Notes: generated by a model not told the origin, from the sequence alone. DNA of 52,629 bases from Xanthomonas cassavae CFBP 4642 (GCF_000454545.1 NZ_CM002139.1:3780478-3833106); one strand, 5' to 3'; positions 17,129 through 26,794 are shown, counted from the first letter of the stretch. Translations and numbers: made by a program.

Positions 17129-19120
17129 TTACCCGGGTTCCGACTCCCCGGCCCCCAGTCCCGGCTCCTCAAAAAACGCCTGTACGTCGGCAAGCTCCCG
17201 CGTGCGCGCAAACGGCGGAAGCGACTTCATGAAGGTGCGCCCGTAGCTCTTGGTGATCAGCCGCGGATCGCACAGCACCAGCACGCCACGATCGGTTTCG
17301 CTGCGGATCAGCCGGCCCACGCCCTGCTTCAGTGCGATCACGGCCTGCGGCAACTGCTCGTCGCGGAACGGGTTGCCGCCCTCGCGGCGGATCGCATCCA
17401 GCCGCGCTTCGAATACCGGGTCGTCGGGCGCGGCGAACGGCAACTTGTCGATCACCACCACGCTCAGCGCGTCGCCGACCACGTCCACGCCCTCGCGGAA
17501 ACTGGCAGACCCCAGCAGCACGCCATTGCCGGAATCGCGAAAGCGCTGCAGCAGGGTCGCGCGCGGCGCCTCGCCCTGCACGAACAACGGCCACGGCGCA
17601 CCGCGCAGCGCGTCGGCGGCCTCGCGCAGCGCGCGGTGCGAGGCGAACAGCAGGAATGCGCGGCCATTGGAGGCCTCCAGCACCGGCGTCAGCGCTGCGA
17701 TCAAGGCGGTGCCGAAGCCGCGCGCGGCCGGGTCGGGCAGGTTCGGCGGCAGATAGCACAGCGCCTGACGTGCCCAGTCGAACGGGCTGGGCTGCAGCAA
17801 GGTCACCGGGTCGCTCAAGCCCAGCCGCAGCGCAATGTGATCGAACTCGCCGCCCACCGCCAGCGTGGCGGAGGTGAACACCCAGGCCGCCTGCGACTTT
17901 TCGCGGTGCTCGCGCAACGGCCCGGACACATCCAGCGGCGTGCGCTGGCAGCGGAATCCGCGCGGGCTCAGTTCGTACCAGAGCACGTCGTTGTCGACCA
18001 CCTCTTCCGGCGGATCCTGCGCAAAATCCGCCACCGGCAGGTCTTCGCCCAGCCAGCGCGACAGCCGATTCAGGGCTTCCTGCGCACGCGCGGTGCAGCC
18101 ATCGAACCCCGGCGAGGCCTCGCGCAACGGCAGCAAGGCCTCGCCCAGCCGCGCCAACGCCGACAGCACCGCATCGAAGCCTTCGCGCACTTGCGGCCTG
18201 GCCAATGCGCGCCACTGCGTGCCACGCAGCGGCAGTCCTTCCATGCCGGCACGCAGGCTGCGCAGCGCGTCGTCCAGCGCCAGGATCGGCGCCTGCAGGC
18301 TGGCCTGCGCGCCGGCGACCAGGCGCGCTTCCACCATGCAGTCGCGCGCCAGTTCCTGCCAAGGGCGCATGCCGAAACTTTCGCCGAAGAAGTTGGCCGC
18401 CAGCTCCGGCAACTGATGCGCTTCGTCGATGACGAATGCCTGCGCGCCCGGCAGGATCTCGCCGAAGCCTTCTTGCTTGAGCGCCAGATCGGCCAGCAAC
18501 AGATGGTGATTGACCACCACCAGGTCGGCGGCCTGCGCACGCTGGCGTGCCTGCACCACGAAGCACTCGCTGTAGAACGGGCATTCGGTGCCCAGGCAGT
18601 TGTCGACGGTGGAGGTCACCATCGGCAGCAGCGGCGAATCGTCCGGCAGGGCATCCAGCTCGGCCATGTCGCCGTACTGGGTCCGTCCGCTCCAGGCCAC
18701 GATGCGCTGGAACTGGGTGACCTGCTCGGGCGTGGCCAGGCGCGGCTCGCCGCGTGCCTGCTGAGTGCGGTACTTGCATAGGTAATTGGCGCGGCCCTTC
18801 AGCAGCGCGCTGCGCAGGCCCGCGCCGAGCGCGGCGCGCACACGCGGCAGATCGCGGTGGAACAGCTGGTCCTGCAACGCGCGCGTGCCGGTGGAGACGA
18901 TGGTCTTCAAGCCAGATAGCAGCGCCGGCACCAGATACGCATAGGTCTTGCCAGTGCCGGTACCGGCCTCGGCGAGCAGCACGTCGCGTTGCTCGAACGC
19001 CTCGGCAATGGCGCCGGTCAGGCGCAGCTGCGCGGCGCGCGGCGCAAATGCATCGAGCTGGCGCGCAAGCGCCCCGCCTTCGCTGAGCGCCTCGATGCTG
19101 GCAGTGGCAAGTTGGGACAT
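17129..19120 (-). CDS. DinG/YoaA-type iron-sulfur DNA helicase
   Basis: A 663-residue superfamily 2 helicase of the XPD/DinG group, unwinding 5' to 3'. Walker A is AEAGTGTGKT (about 50-59) and the Walker B DEAH box is IDEAHQLPEL (232-235). Four cysteines that ligate the 4Fe-4S cluster are visible: C115, C175, C180 and C186. The C-terminal half has motif V/VI, FREGVDVVGDALS and QGVGRLIRSETDRGV. The length fits YoaA (about 636) better than E. coli DinG (716), and the two differ little, so the symbol is left open. ATG 19120 was chosen; a longer start at 19150 adds 10 residues. Confidence 0.9.
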   Translation of the reverse strand: MSQLATASIEALSEGGALARQLDAFAPRAAQLRLTGAIAEAFEQRDVLLAEAGTGTGKTYAYLVPALLSGLKTIVSTGTRALQDQLFHRDLPRVRAALGAGLRSALLKGRANYLCKYRTQQARGEPRLATPEQVTQFQRIVAWSGRTQYGDMAELDALPDDSPLLPMVTSTVDNCLGTECPFYSECFVVQARQRAQAADLVVVNHHLLLADLALKQEGFGEILPGAQAFVIDEAHQLPELAANFFGESFGMRPWQELARDCMVEARLVAGAQASLQAPILALDDALRSLRAGMEGLPLRGTQWRALARPQVREGFDAVLSALARLGEALLPLREASPGFDGCTARAQEALNRLSRWLGEDLPVADFAQDPPEEVVDNDVLWYELSPRGFRCQRTPLDVSGPLREHREKSQAAWVFTSATLAVGGEFDHIALRLGLSDPVTLLQPSPFDWARQALCYLPPNLPDPAARGFGTALIAALTPVLEASNGRAFLLFASHRALREAADALRGAPWPLFVQGEAPRATLLQRFRDSGNGVLLGSASFREGVDVVGDALSVVVIDKLPFAAPDDPVFEARLDAIRREGGNPFRDEQLPQAVIALKQGVGRLIRSETDRGVLVLCDPRLITKSYGRTFMKSLPPFARTRELADVQAFFEEPGLGAGESEPG

Positions 19121-19361
19121 GGGATCGAACGGATGCAGGCTGGAAAGCACGACAGCCTAGCGCGTGCGCGGTGATGCTGCCTGATCACAGCGGGCGTCTT
19201 GCCGGGGCCCGCTACAGCCATGACGCGACCACGCCAACGCACCACGGTCCAACCGCACTGCCGCGCTGATGCCTGGCCTGGAGTCCAGGCCAATACCGAC
19301 CCAGCAAGACGCGAGCTGTGCCCGCGTGACGCACCCGCGCGCCATGCACCCGGCGATCCCC

Positions 19362-19886
19362 TCAGTAGCGCTTCATGCCCGGTACGGTGCAGCCGGCGAT
19401 CTGCGCCCTGGCCGAGGCGGCATTTTCTTTTTCGCCGCGTGCCAGGCGCGACTGTTCGATGGTGGCCCAATGACGGCGGCACAGCGGGCCGGTCTTGGAA
19501 CCCAGGTCGATCGCCTGCTTGGCAAAGCGTTCGGCGGCCGGCCAATCGGCCTGCAGCACCGCCACTTCAGCGCGCTCCTGCAGGATCGCCGGGTCGCCGG
19601 ACACCAGCCCCAACGCCTGATCCAGCGCCGCGGTCGCACCGGTCAGATCGCCGGCCTGGCGCCTGCTCTTGGCGGTGTCGCGCAGGTCGTCCACCTGCGG
19701 GTCGCGCAGCGGCTGCACCGACAGCTCGGTGTCGTCGGCGCCGGCCTCACGCTCGATCAGCAGCAACCGCTGCGTCGGCGTGGTCGGATCCACCGGAGTA
19801 GGCGGCGGCGTGGGCGGCGCGCTGACGCAGGCAGTGACTGCGGCAAGCACACCGATCAGGGCAAGACCACGGTGCAATCGGTTCAT
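19362..19886 (-). CDS. TPR lipoprotein, LpoP-like activator of PBP1b
   Basis: A 174-residue lipoprotein with a lipobox (LAAVTAC, C20), a Pro/Thr-rich linker (about 22-45) and a C-terminal TPR-like region (AKSRRQAGDLTGATAALDQAL, then PAILQERAEVAVLQADWPAAERFAKQAIDLG). It starts 13 bp after the mrcB stop on the same strand. In Pseudomonas aeruginosa the outer-membrane TPR lipoprotein LpoP activates PBP1b, and its relatives sit near the PBP1b gene, so this is the best functional guess. It is not E. coli LpoB-like. The ATG is at 19886; a longer frame upstream has no lipoprotein start. Confidence 0.75.
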   Translation of the reverse strand: MNRLHRGLALIGVLAAVTACVSAPPTPPPTPVDPTTPTQRLLLIEREAGADDTELSVQPLRDPQVDDLRDTAKSRRQAGDLTGATAALDQALGLVSGDPAILQERAEVAVLQADWPAAERFAKQAIDLGSKTGPLCRRHWATIEQSRLARGEKENAASARAQIAGCTVPGMKRY

Positions 19887-19899
19887 TTCATCACTCCCA

Positions 19900-22347
19900 T
19901 CAACGTGCAGGGGGCACCGGCGCGGGCGCCGGCGCAGGTTCTTCCGGCGTCTTCTCCAGGCCGAAGAAACGCCGCCAGCCGCCGCCGCTGGATTGCTCGG
20001 CAGGCGCGGAGGACGCATCGACAGGCGCGCCTTCGATCGACGGCGCATTGCCCGCGCAGGGGGCATAGGCAGGCGTGAAACCGACCACGAACGGGAACTG
20101 GCGCGCACCAGGGCAGCCGGCATCGGTCACGCCGGTACCGGCTGCATCCACCGATTGCCAGTCCAGTCCCTTGCCGCTGACCTTCAGCGGCGCACTCGGC
20201 AGGCGGGCGAAGATGCTCGACCACACCCGCATCGCGCCGGTGGCGCCATACAGGCCGGTCTCGGCGTTCTGGTCGTTGCCCATCCAGATCACTGCCAGAT
20301 GGTCGCCGGTATAGCCGGCATACCAACTGTCGCGACCATCGTTGGAGGTACCGGTCTTGCCGGCCGGCGACAGACGACCCAGGCCATCACCCAGCAGCTG
20401 TCGCGCGGTTCCGTTACTGACTACCTGCTGCAGACCGATGCTGATCAGGTTGGCAGCCACCGAATCGCCCTCCTGCGCCGGTGCCGGGGTCTTGTCGTAG
20501 CGCTTGAGCAGCTTGCCCTGCGGATCGAGCACACCGCGCACCGCATGCAGCGGCTGGATCTCGCCGCCGGCCGCCAGGAACTGGTAGAGCTGCGCCATGC
20601 CGTACGGGCTCTGGTCGGTCGCGCCCAGGATCAGCGACGGATTCGGGTCGGCCTTGATGCCGGCCAGCACCTGGATCAACTGGGCGATACGGTCGGCGCC
20701 GACCTGCATGCCCACCCGCACCGTGGCCTGGTTGTAGGAATGCGCCAGCGCATCCACCAGCCGCACCGTGCCGTGGCTGCGGTTGTCGGAATTGCCAGGC
20801 GACCAGGTCTTGCCGCGGCCGAGCTGCACCGTGACCGGCGAATCGTCGACCCAGCTGGACAGTGCCCAGCGGTCCGGCGAAGCCAGCGCCAGCATGTACA
20901 CGAAGGGCTTGAGCAGCGAGCCCACCGGACGCTGCGCTTCCACGGCGCGATTGAAGCCCGGCTTGGCCACATCGCGGCTGCCGACCACGGCCAGCACATC
21001 GCCATCATGCACGTCGGTGAGCACCAGCCCGGCCTGCAGCGGCGGGCGCTTCTTGTTGTCCAGCCGCTTGATGGTGCCGGTGATGGCGCCCTCGGCATAC
21101 GCTTGCGCGGACGGCGACATGCCGGTGAGCACGCTCATGCCGGCACCCTGCAGCACGCCTTCGGGGTAATCGTGCGCCAGCTGTCGCCGCACCAGGTCCA
21201 CGTAAGCGGGGAAGCGGTTGGCCGCGACCAGGCCAGGCTCCTGCGGTACGCCCAGCGGGGCGGCGAGTGCGCGCTTGTACTCGGCGGCGTCGATCAGCTT
21301 GTTTTCGTGCAGCTTGCCCAGCACGAAGTTACGCCGGTCCAGCGCGCGCTCCGGGTTGCGCCGCGGGTCGTAGTACGACGGCCCCTTGACCAGCCCGATC
21401 AACAACGCGATCTGCTCGGTGGTCATCGAGTTGAGCTCGCGGCCGAACCACAGCTCGGCACCCGACGACACGCCGTGGATCGCCTGCCCGCCCCGCTGGC
21501 CCAGGTAGACCTGGTTGAGATAGGCCTCCAGGATGGTGCGCTTGTCGTAGCGCGCCTCCATGATCACCGCGTACAGGATTTCGTTGAACTTGCGGGTGAC
21601 GGTCTGCTCCTTGCCGATGCCGAGCAGGCCGCTGCGGGCCAGCTGCTGGGTCAGCGTGCTGGCGCCCTGGCGCACCTGGCCGCCCGAGCGCAGCATGATC
21701 CAGGCCGCACGCACCATGCCGCTCAGGTCGATACCGTGGTGGCTGTTGAAGTCGCGGTCTTCCACCGCCTGCAGGCCGGTGACCAGCAGCTCCGGCACTT
21801 CCTCCATCCGCACCAGGCGGCGCTCTTCCTGCTTCTGCCCGTACAGCGTGGCGATCCGCGCCGGATCCAGCCGCGCGCTCTTCAGCGCCTTGCGGCTGCC
21901 GGCATCGCGCAGACTGGCCACGCGCCCGCCCGACAGGGCAAGCTCGATCCGCCGTGCAGGCACGCGCCCGTCCACATCGATATAGCCCCGGCTGGCGATG
22001 ATGAAGCGGCTGCCATCCTGCTGGTAGGTGCCGGCCAGCGTGGCCTGTCCGTCGTCGCGGTAGGACGCCGCGTCCAGTTCGGTCTTGAGGGTGGCCGCAT
22101 CCAGCGCGTTGCCGGGCGCCAGCACCAACGGACGCCCGTACACGCGGGTAGGAATCTGCCAGCGCAGTTCACCGAAGCGCTGGCTGACCTGCTTGTTCAG
22201 ATACACCGTGTACGGGATCAGGAAACCGAGCGCCAGCGCAATGGCGGCAAATCCCCAGACAAACAGTCTGCGCTGCCAGCGGGAGCCTTGCTCGTCGGTG
22301 TCGTCCTGGAAATCGTCCGAATCGTCGTTGTCGTAGCGTCGGGGCAC
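19900..22347 (-). CDS. mrcB: Penicillin-binding protein 1B, bifunctional transglycosylase/transpeptidase
   Basis: An 815-residue class A PBP that polymerises and cross-links peptidoglycan in the periplasm. A cytoplasmic acidic N-terminus (DNDDSDDFQDDTDE) is followed by a membrane helix (28-48). The UB2H domain covers about 60-160. The GT51 domain shows catalytic E196 in EDRDFNSHHG and GASTLTQQLAR (228-238). The transpeptidase has S477 in SLLK (477-480), SYN (537-539) and KTGTS (664-668). The C-terminus ends in a Pro/Ala tail. It is followed by the LpoP-like gene. Confidence 0.95.
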   Translation of the reverse strand: MPRRYDNDDSDDFQDDTDEQGSRWQRRLFVWGFAAIALALGFLIPYTVYLNKQVSQRFGELRWQIPTRVYGRPLVLAPGNALDAATLKTELDAASYRDDGQATLAGTYQQDGSRFIIASRGYIDVDGRVPARRIELALSGGRVASLRDAGSRKALKSARLDPARIATLYGQKQEERRLVRMEEVPELLVTGLQAVEDRDFNSHHGIDLSGMVRAAWIMLRSGGQVRQGASTLTQQLARSGLLGIGKEQTVTRKFNEILYAVIMEARYDKRTILEAYLNQVYLGQRGGQAIHGVSSGAELWFGRELNSMTTEQIALLIGLVKGPSYYDPRRNPERALDRRNFVLGKLHENKLIDAAEYKRALAAPLGVPQEPGLVAANRFPAYVDLVRRQLAHDYPEGVLQGAGMSVLTGMSPSAQAYAEGAITGTIKRLDNKKRPPLQAGLVLTDVHDGDVLAVVGSRDVAKPGFNRAVEAQRPVGSLLKPFVYMLALASPDRWALSSWVDDSPVTVQLGRGKTWSPGNSDNRSHGTVRLVDALAHSYNQATVRVGMQVGADRIAQLIQVLAGIKADPNPSLILGATDQSPYGMAQLYQFLAAGGEIQPLHAVRGVLDPQGKLLKRYDKTPAPAQEGDSVAANLISIGLQQVVSNGTARQLLGDGLGRLSPAGKTGTSNDGRDSWYAGYTGDHLAVIWMGNDQNAETGLYGATGAMRVWSSIFARLPSAPLKVSGKGLDWQSVDAAGTGVTDAGCPGARQFPFVVGFTPAYAPCAGNAPSIEGAPVDASSAPAEQSSGGGWRRFFGLEKTPEEPAPAPAPVPPAR

Positions 22348-22581
22348 GGGGATGCGAGAATGTAGGGTGCGGCGAGTCTAGCGCAGCGGTGTCATGGTTG
22401 CGGTCTGCCTGCCCGTTCCGACTTAAGCGCGGCTAACAAAGTGCCGGCGCTGGACCTCGGGCCGGCATGGGCCGGGCAAGGCGGCGGGATCTCCCCCGGT
22501 ACACTGCCGTGCCATGCCGCTGCGCCCGGTGGGTCATCGCCACCACGTTCCACCTGCCCTCTACGCCGGAGTTACAACGCA

Positions 22582-24684
22582 ATGTCGATGTCCCTGGCCG
22601 ATGCGCGCTATCTGTTCAATCGCGTGCTCGGCCTGATCCACCGCTCTGTGGCCAGCATGCGCACGCGCGGGTGGCGCGCCACCTGGCAGCGCATTCGCGT
22701 ACACACGCAGCCACCTCCGGCCGCACTGGGCACCCTGCTGTGGTTGCCCGAAGCAACACCGTTCGCCCCCTTCGCGGTGCCGCATAGCGCCACGCCACGC
22801 GTGACGGTGGTGATTCCGGTCTACAACCACATTGCCCACACCCTGGCCTGTCTGCGCGCACTGGCGGCGCATCCGCCACTGCTGGCGATGGAGATCATCG
22901 TGGTGGACGATGGCAGCAGCGATGCCACCGCAGTGCAGCTGCCGCAAATCTCCGGCCTGCACTATCATCTGCGCGCCAGCAATGGCGGCTTCATCGCGGC
23001 CTGCAACGACGGCATCGCGCTGGCGCGCGGCGATTACGTGGTGCTGCTCAACAACGACACCATCCCCCAGCCCGGCTGGCTGGATCGGCTGATCGCCACC
23101 TTCGATCAGCATCCGGATGCCGGCCTGGTCGGCGCACAGCTGGTCTATCCGGACGGGCGGTTGCAGGAATCGGGCGGCGTGGTGTTTGCCGATGGCAGCG
23201 CCTGGAGTTACGGCCGCTTCGAATCAGCCGACGACCCGCGCTATGCGTATGTGCGTGCAATGGATTACTGCTCGGGCGCGGCGATTGCCCTGCCACATGC
23301 GCTACTGCAGACGCTGGGCGGGCTGGATCGCCGCTACATGCCCGCCTACTACGAAGATACCGACCTGGCGTTTGCGGTACGCGCCGCCGGCCGCCAGGTC
23401 CTGGTCCAGCCGGCCAGCGCGGTGGTGCACGACGAGGGCACCAGCAACGGCACCGACATCCGCACCGGGGTCAAGGCGTATCAGGTGCGCAACCAGCGTG
23501 TGTTCGCTGACAAATGGCAGCCCACCCTGGCGGCGCACTTGCCGGTCGGCACCGTCCCCGGACCTGCGCAGCTGCACCGCGGGCAATCCCAGGTGTTGAT
23601 CCTGGACGAATGCGTGCCGCAGCCGGACCGCGACTCGGGGTCGCTGCGGCAATTCAATCTGATCCGGTTGCTCTGCGAGGAGGGCACGCATGTCGTGTTC
23701 GTGCCAACCCGCCGCGAGCACGCCGGGCGCCACACCCAGGCGCTGCAGCAGTTGGGCGTGGAGGTCTGGTACGCACCGTTTCTGGACGGCATCGGCAGCT
23801 GGTTGCGCACGCATGGCCCGCGCTTTGCGGTGGTACTCCTGGTGCGCCACCACGTCGCGCACGCCTGCCTGCCGCTGCTGAGACACTACGCTCCGCAAGC
23901 GCGCACGCTGTTCGACACCGTCGACCTGCATTACCTGCGCGAGCGGCGCGGCGCCGAACTGGCCGGCGATGCCAATCTGCTGCGCAGCGCAGAACGTACC
24001 CGGCTGCGCGAACTGGAGATCATGGCCGCCACCGACGTCACCGTGCTGGTGTCCGACGCGGAACAGGCGCAGTTGCACGCGGACGCGCCGCAGATCCGCA
24101 CCGCCCTGCTTTCCAACCTGCACGAGGTGGCCGGCAACGGCCCCACCTTCGCGCAACGTCGCGATCTGGTCTTCGTCGGTGGCTTTCGTCACCCGCCCAA
24201 TGTGGATGCGGTGCAGTGGTTCATCAGTGCGATCTTCCCGCAGGTGCGTGCCCAGTTGCCGGAGGTGGTATTCCACTGCATCGGCGCGGATCTGCCCGAT
24301 GCGCTGACACTGCTGGCCGAGGAATGTCCCGGCGTGCAGTTGCATGGCCATGTGCCGGATCTGCTGCCGTTCATGGACAACGTCCGCATCGCGGTGGCGC
24401 CGCTGCGCTTCGGTGCCGGCGTCAAGGGCAAGATCAATCTCAGCATGGCACACGGGCAACCGGTGGTCGGCACCACCTGTGCGGTGGAAGGCATGCACCT
24501 GCGCGATGGTCAGGATGTGTGCGTGGCCGACGACGCCGATGCCTTCGCCAGCGCGATCGTGCACCTGTACCAGGATGCGACGCAGTGGCAGCGCCTGGCC
24601 GACAACGGCCTGCGCAACGTGGCCGAGCATTTCTCGCTGGATGCCGCGCGCAGGACAGTGCGTGCATTGTTCATCGACGATTGA
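22582..24684 (+). CDS. Two-domain glycosyltransferase (GT2 plus GT4)
   Basis: A 700-residue cytoplasmic glycosyltransferase with two domains. Residues about 73-310 are a GT2 fold: VTVVIPVYN (75-83), DDGSSD (109-114), and LNND (156-159), a DXD-like metal site. Residues about 540-690 resemble a GT4 (GT-B) C-terminal half (LVFVGGFRHPPNVDAVQWF, later APLRFGAGVKGKINLSMAHG with a nucleotide-sugar Glu/Lys pocket). Such fusions act in O-antigen or capsular polysaccharide assembly; the substrate is not known. GGAG lies 11 bases before ATG 22582, and a second ATG at 22588 is also possible. No wzx or wzy lies beside it. Confidence 0.85.
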   Translation: MSMSLADARYLFNRVLGLIHRSVASMRTRGWRATWQRIRVHTQPPPAALGTLLWLPEATPFAPFAVPHSATPRVTVVIPVYNHIAHTLACLRALAAHPPLLAMEIIVVDDGSSDATAVQLPQISGLHYHLRASNGGFIAACNDGIALARGDYVVLLNNDTIPQPGWLDRLIATFDQHPDAGLVGAQLVYPDGRLQESGGVVFADGSAWSYGRFESADDPRYAYVRAMDYCSGAAIALPHALLQTLGGLDRRYMPAYYEDTDLAFAVRAAGRQVLVQPASAVVHDEGTSNGTDIRTGVKAYQVRNQRVFADKWQPTLAAHLPVGTVPGPAQLHRGQSQVLILDECVPQPDRDSGSLRQFNLIRLLCEEGTHVVFVPTRREHAGRHTQALQQLGVEVWYAPFLDGIGSWLRTHGPRFAVVLLVRHHVAHACLPLLRHYAPQARTLFDTVDLHYLRERRGAELAGDANLLRSAERTRLRELEIMAATDVTVLVSDAEQAQLHADAPQIRTALLSNLHEVAGNGPTFAQRRDLVFVGGFRHPPNVDAVQWFISAIFPQVRAQLPEVVFHCIGADLPDALTLLAEECPGVQLHGHVPDLLPFMDNVRIAVAPLRFGAGVKGKINLSMAHGQPVVGTTCAVEGMHLRDGQDVCVADDADAFASAIVHLYQDATQWQRLADNGLRNVAEHFSLDAARRTVRALFIDD

Positions 24685-24949
24685 GTCGGCACTGCTGAAT
24701 CGGTGCATCGCCGGATGAAACGGCATGCGGCGGCTGTGGCACGTCGCCGCTGACTCGCAACGCGATTCTGAGTGCAATCGCGAGCGAACAGCGCGCATCT
24801 TGGCGCGCACCCGCTGGCAACAGCGCGCGGTTGCCATCTCCGTTCATCTGGTGGAGTAACAACCCGCTTGGCCCCCTCTGCTGCGGGAAAGGGGCTGAGA
24901 GAAAAGGGACGAACGCAGGCCGGGCACTGCGCTGCCACGCTCGCTCCCA
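24685..24949. terminator. Hairpin-forming spacer between convergent genes
   Basis: Two stem-loops lie between the glycosyltransferase and the TPR-like gene: GCGCGC/GCGCGC with a 6-base loop (24791-24808), and GCCCC/GGGGC around 24871-24895. The second resembles the CCCTCTCCC-type hairpin repeats found elsewhere in the window (44516-44538). Neither is followed by a clear T-tract, so they may be bidirectional terminators or dispersed repeats. Confidence 0.4.
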
Positions 24950-26464
24950 TCAGCGCTGCTCGGTCACTGCCCTGACCCGCCGCGTGAACTCGGCCAGTTC
25001 CGGCAGTCCCGGATCCAGCTGGTGTGCCTCGTCCTGCGCACGCCGCGCGAACGCGGCATCTTCCTGGCCCAGGCGTTCGCTGCCAACAGCAATCCAGCGC
25101 TGCGCCAGGCGCCGGCGTGCGGCGGCCAGCGCCTCGTCCGTCGGCGTCAATGCCTGCCAGGCATCCAGGCAGCCACGTGCCGCGCGCAAGCGGTTATCGC
25201 GAAGCTCGTCTTCGAAACAGCGTCGACTGGCCGGCGCCACGCGCGCAGCAGCCTGCAGCACGCGCGCATCGCGCGCCGCCAGCGCCTGTGCGGCGCGCAC
25301 GGCGTCGTAGGCGCTGGCGCCCGGCGGGGTCATCCATTGCTGTCGCGCCTCGGCATCGGTTACGCGTTGCAGCAGCACGCGCAACCGGCGTTCGCGTACG
25401 CCGCGCGACAAGCCGGTGTCGGGCCCACGCTGGGCATCGCGCGCGCGCGCGATCGCCTGCTCGGCCTGGGCGATGGAGGCGGCGCCCGGCACCAGCACCC
25501 GCGCCTGCTGCAGCGACTGTATGGCGTCGTCAAAATGGAAATCCGCGGCCTGGCGCCCCGCCTGGGCAGCATATTCGCTGGCCACCTGCTCGAGCCCGCG
25601 ACGTGCGCCGGCATCTTCCGGCTCGGCTGCCAGCACCGCCATGAAATCACGCGCCGCCGGTGCCAGGCGACCACGTCGCAGCAAGGTGTCGGCACGCTGC
25701 CGCCGCTGTTCGAGCGCACGGTGGTAATGGCCTTCGGTCGACGGCACATCGGCGTGGCCGGCGTCGTAGCGCTTGGCCGCCACCAACAGCGCGGCGGTCT
25801 CGCCAAGCGCATCGCGCGCCAAGGCGTGGCGCGCCTGCGCCAGCAGATCGGTCAGGGCATCTTCGCGCCCTTCCAGCGCGTCGGTACGGTCCGGTGCCAG
25901 GCTGAGGACGCGTTGGTACAGCGGCAATGCACTGTCGGGCGTGCCATCCAGGCGGCCCTGTTGCTGGGCGGCGACTGCTTGGGCGACCAGGGCATCCAGG
26001 CCGGCGCGGCGCGCCTGCAGGTCGCGCAGACGCAGGGCGACCGGGGCGATCTGCGCCTGCGGCACCTCCAACGCGGTTGCCAGCGCCAGCGCACGTTGCG
26101 CATCAGCCGCATCGCCGGCCGCGATCGCTGCACGCGCCTGCACCACCGCAGCCGCACCGGTACGCGCCAGCCCGGCGCGGGCCTCGCTGCGGTCGCCATC
26201 CAGCGCAAGTGCGGCGGCAAACAGTTCGCGTGCCCCGTTGCCGTCGGCAGCACTGAGCTTGCCGCGTGCCAATGCGGCATTGCCACGCTGCAGCAGTTGC
26301 TGGATCCGGGTGTCCGGCCACAGCCAGTCGGCGAGCGGCTGGCGCAACACGATCACACCCATCAGCAGGCAGAGCGATAGCGCCAGCACCACGCGCCAGA
26401 GCGCGCGGCTGCGCAACGGCGCCCAGAGGCGGGGCGACCTGGCCCAGCGCGGCAGCGGAAACAT
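24950..26464 (-). CDS. Membrane-anchored TPR-like protein of unknown role
   Basis: A 504-residue protein. Residues about 18-40 (ALWRVVLALSLCLLMGVIVLRQPL) form one membrane helix after a basic N-terminus, and the rest is Ala/Arg-rich with TPR-like helical repeats (RGNAALARGKLSAADGNGARELFAAALALDGDRSEARAGLARTG and similar blocks). Most of the protein would lie in the periplasm. It sits 330 bp downstream of relA on the same strand. I do not recognise its function; TPR proteins near relA have been seen in Xanthomonas but I know of no assigned role. Start ATG 26464 was chosen, with AAGGA 13 bases upstream; a GTG near 26509 is the alternative. Confidence 0.6.
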   Translation of the reverse strand: MFPLPRWARSPRLWAPLRSRALWRVVLALSLCLLMGVIVLRQPLADWLWPDTRIQQLLQRGNAALARGKLSAADGNGARELFAAALALDGDRSEARAGLARTGAAAVVQARAAIAAGDAADAQRALALATALEVPQAQIAPVALRLRDLQARRAGLDALVAQAVAAQQQGRLDGTPDSALPLYQRVLSLAPDRTDALEGREDALTDLLAQARHALARDALGETAALLVAAKRYDAGHADVPSTEGHYHRALEQRRQRADTLLRRGRLAPAARDFMAVLAAEPEDAGARRGLEQVASEYAAQAGRQAADFHFDDAIQSLQQARVLVPGAASIAQAEQAIARARDAQRGPDTGLSRGVRERRLRVLLQRVTDAEARQQWMTPPGASAYDAVRAAQALAARDARVLQAAARVAPASRRCFEDELRDNRLRAARGCLDAWQALTPTDEALAAARRRLAQRWIAVGSERLGQEDAAFARRAQDEAHQLDPGLPELAEFTRRVRAVTEQR

Positions 26465-26794
26465 GCGGTTGCGTCCATCCTTGGCGCGACCTGACGGGGA
26501 CGCGTTCACCCCGCCATGGTAGCGGGGTGGCGCGAAGGTGGCGTGGGTTGTTTGGGAATCGGGAATCGGGAATCGGGAATCGTTGAGGCGAGCACGTGCG
26601 AACGGCTGGAGGCGACTCGAACTCCGTAGGCGAGTTTTCAAGGCGCCTGCAGTGGGGGCAGGCGCATCGGCAGCGTGAGAGGCTGCCCGTATCGCGAGCA
26701 AGCCGGACGGATGAGCGGTGGGAGCTGCGCACGTATTGGCAGCATCGGCAGGAAGGGGCACCTTGACGCAGAACGCTGCGGTCTTGCCGGCCGC
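26465..26794. other. Intergenic spacer holding tandem repeats and a hairpin
   Basis: This spacer holds four GGGAATC copies (26554-26581) and a perfect 8-bp stem-loop (26643-26665) downstream of relA. The hairpin has GCGCCTGC and GCAGGCGC arms with a 7-base loop and no T-tract, and may end relA transcription. No further gene is seen. Confidence 0.5.
26554..26581. repeat. Four tandem GGGAATC units
   Basis: Four exact copies of GGGAATC run without interruption. Such 7-bp arrays are common in Xanthomonas intergenic regions and may vary in copy number between strains by slippage. There is no spacer structure, so this is not a CRISPR. Confidence 0.8.

Noticed and set aside
17054..18781. A 575-codon open frame on the + strand opposite the helicase gene
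   Set aside because: The - strand frame carries Walker and iron-sulfur motifs; the + frame has none.
19669..22365. An 898-codon open frame on the + strand opposite mrcB
   Set aside because: Antisense to PBP1b, which has all catalytic motifs; the frame has no recognisable domain.
26554..26581. CRISPR-like array
   Set aside because: Units are contiguous 7-bp repeats without spacers.
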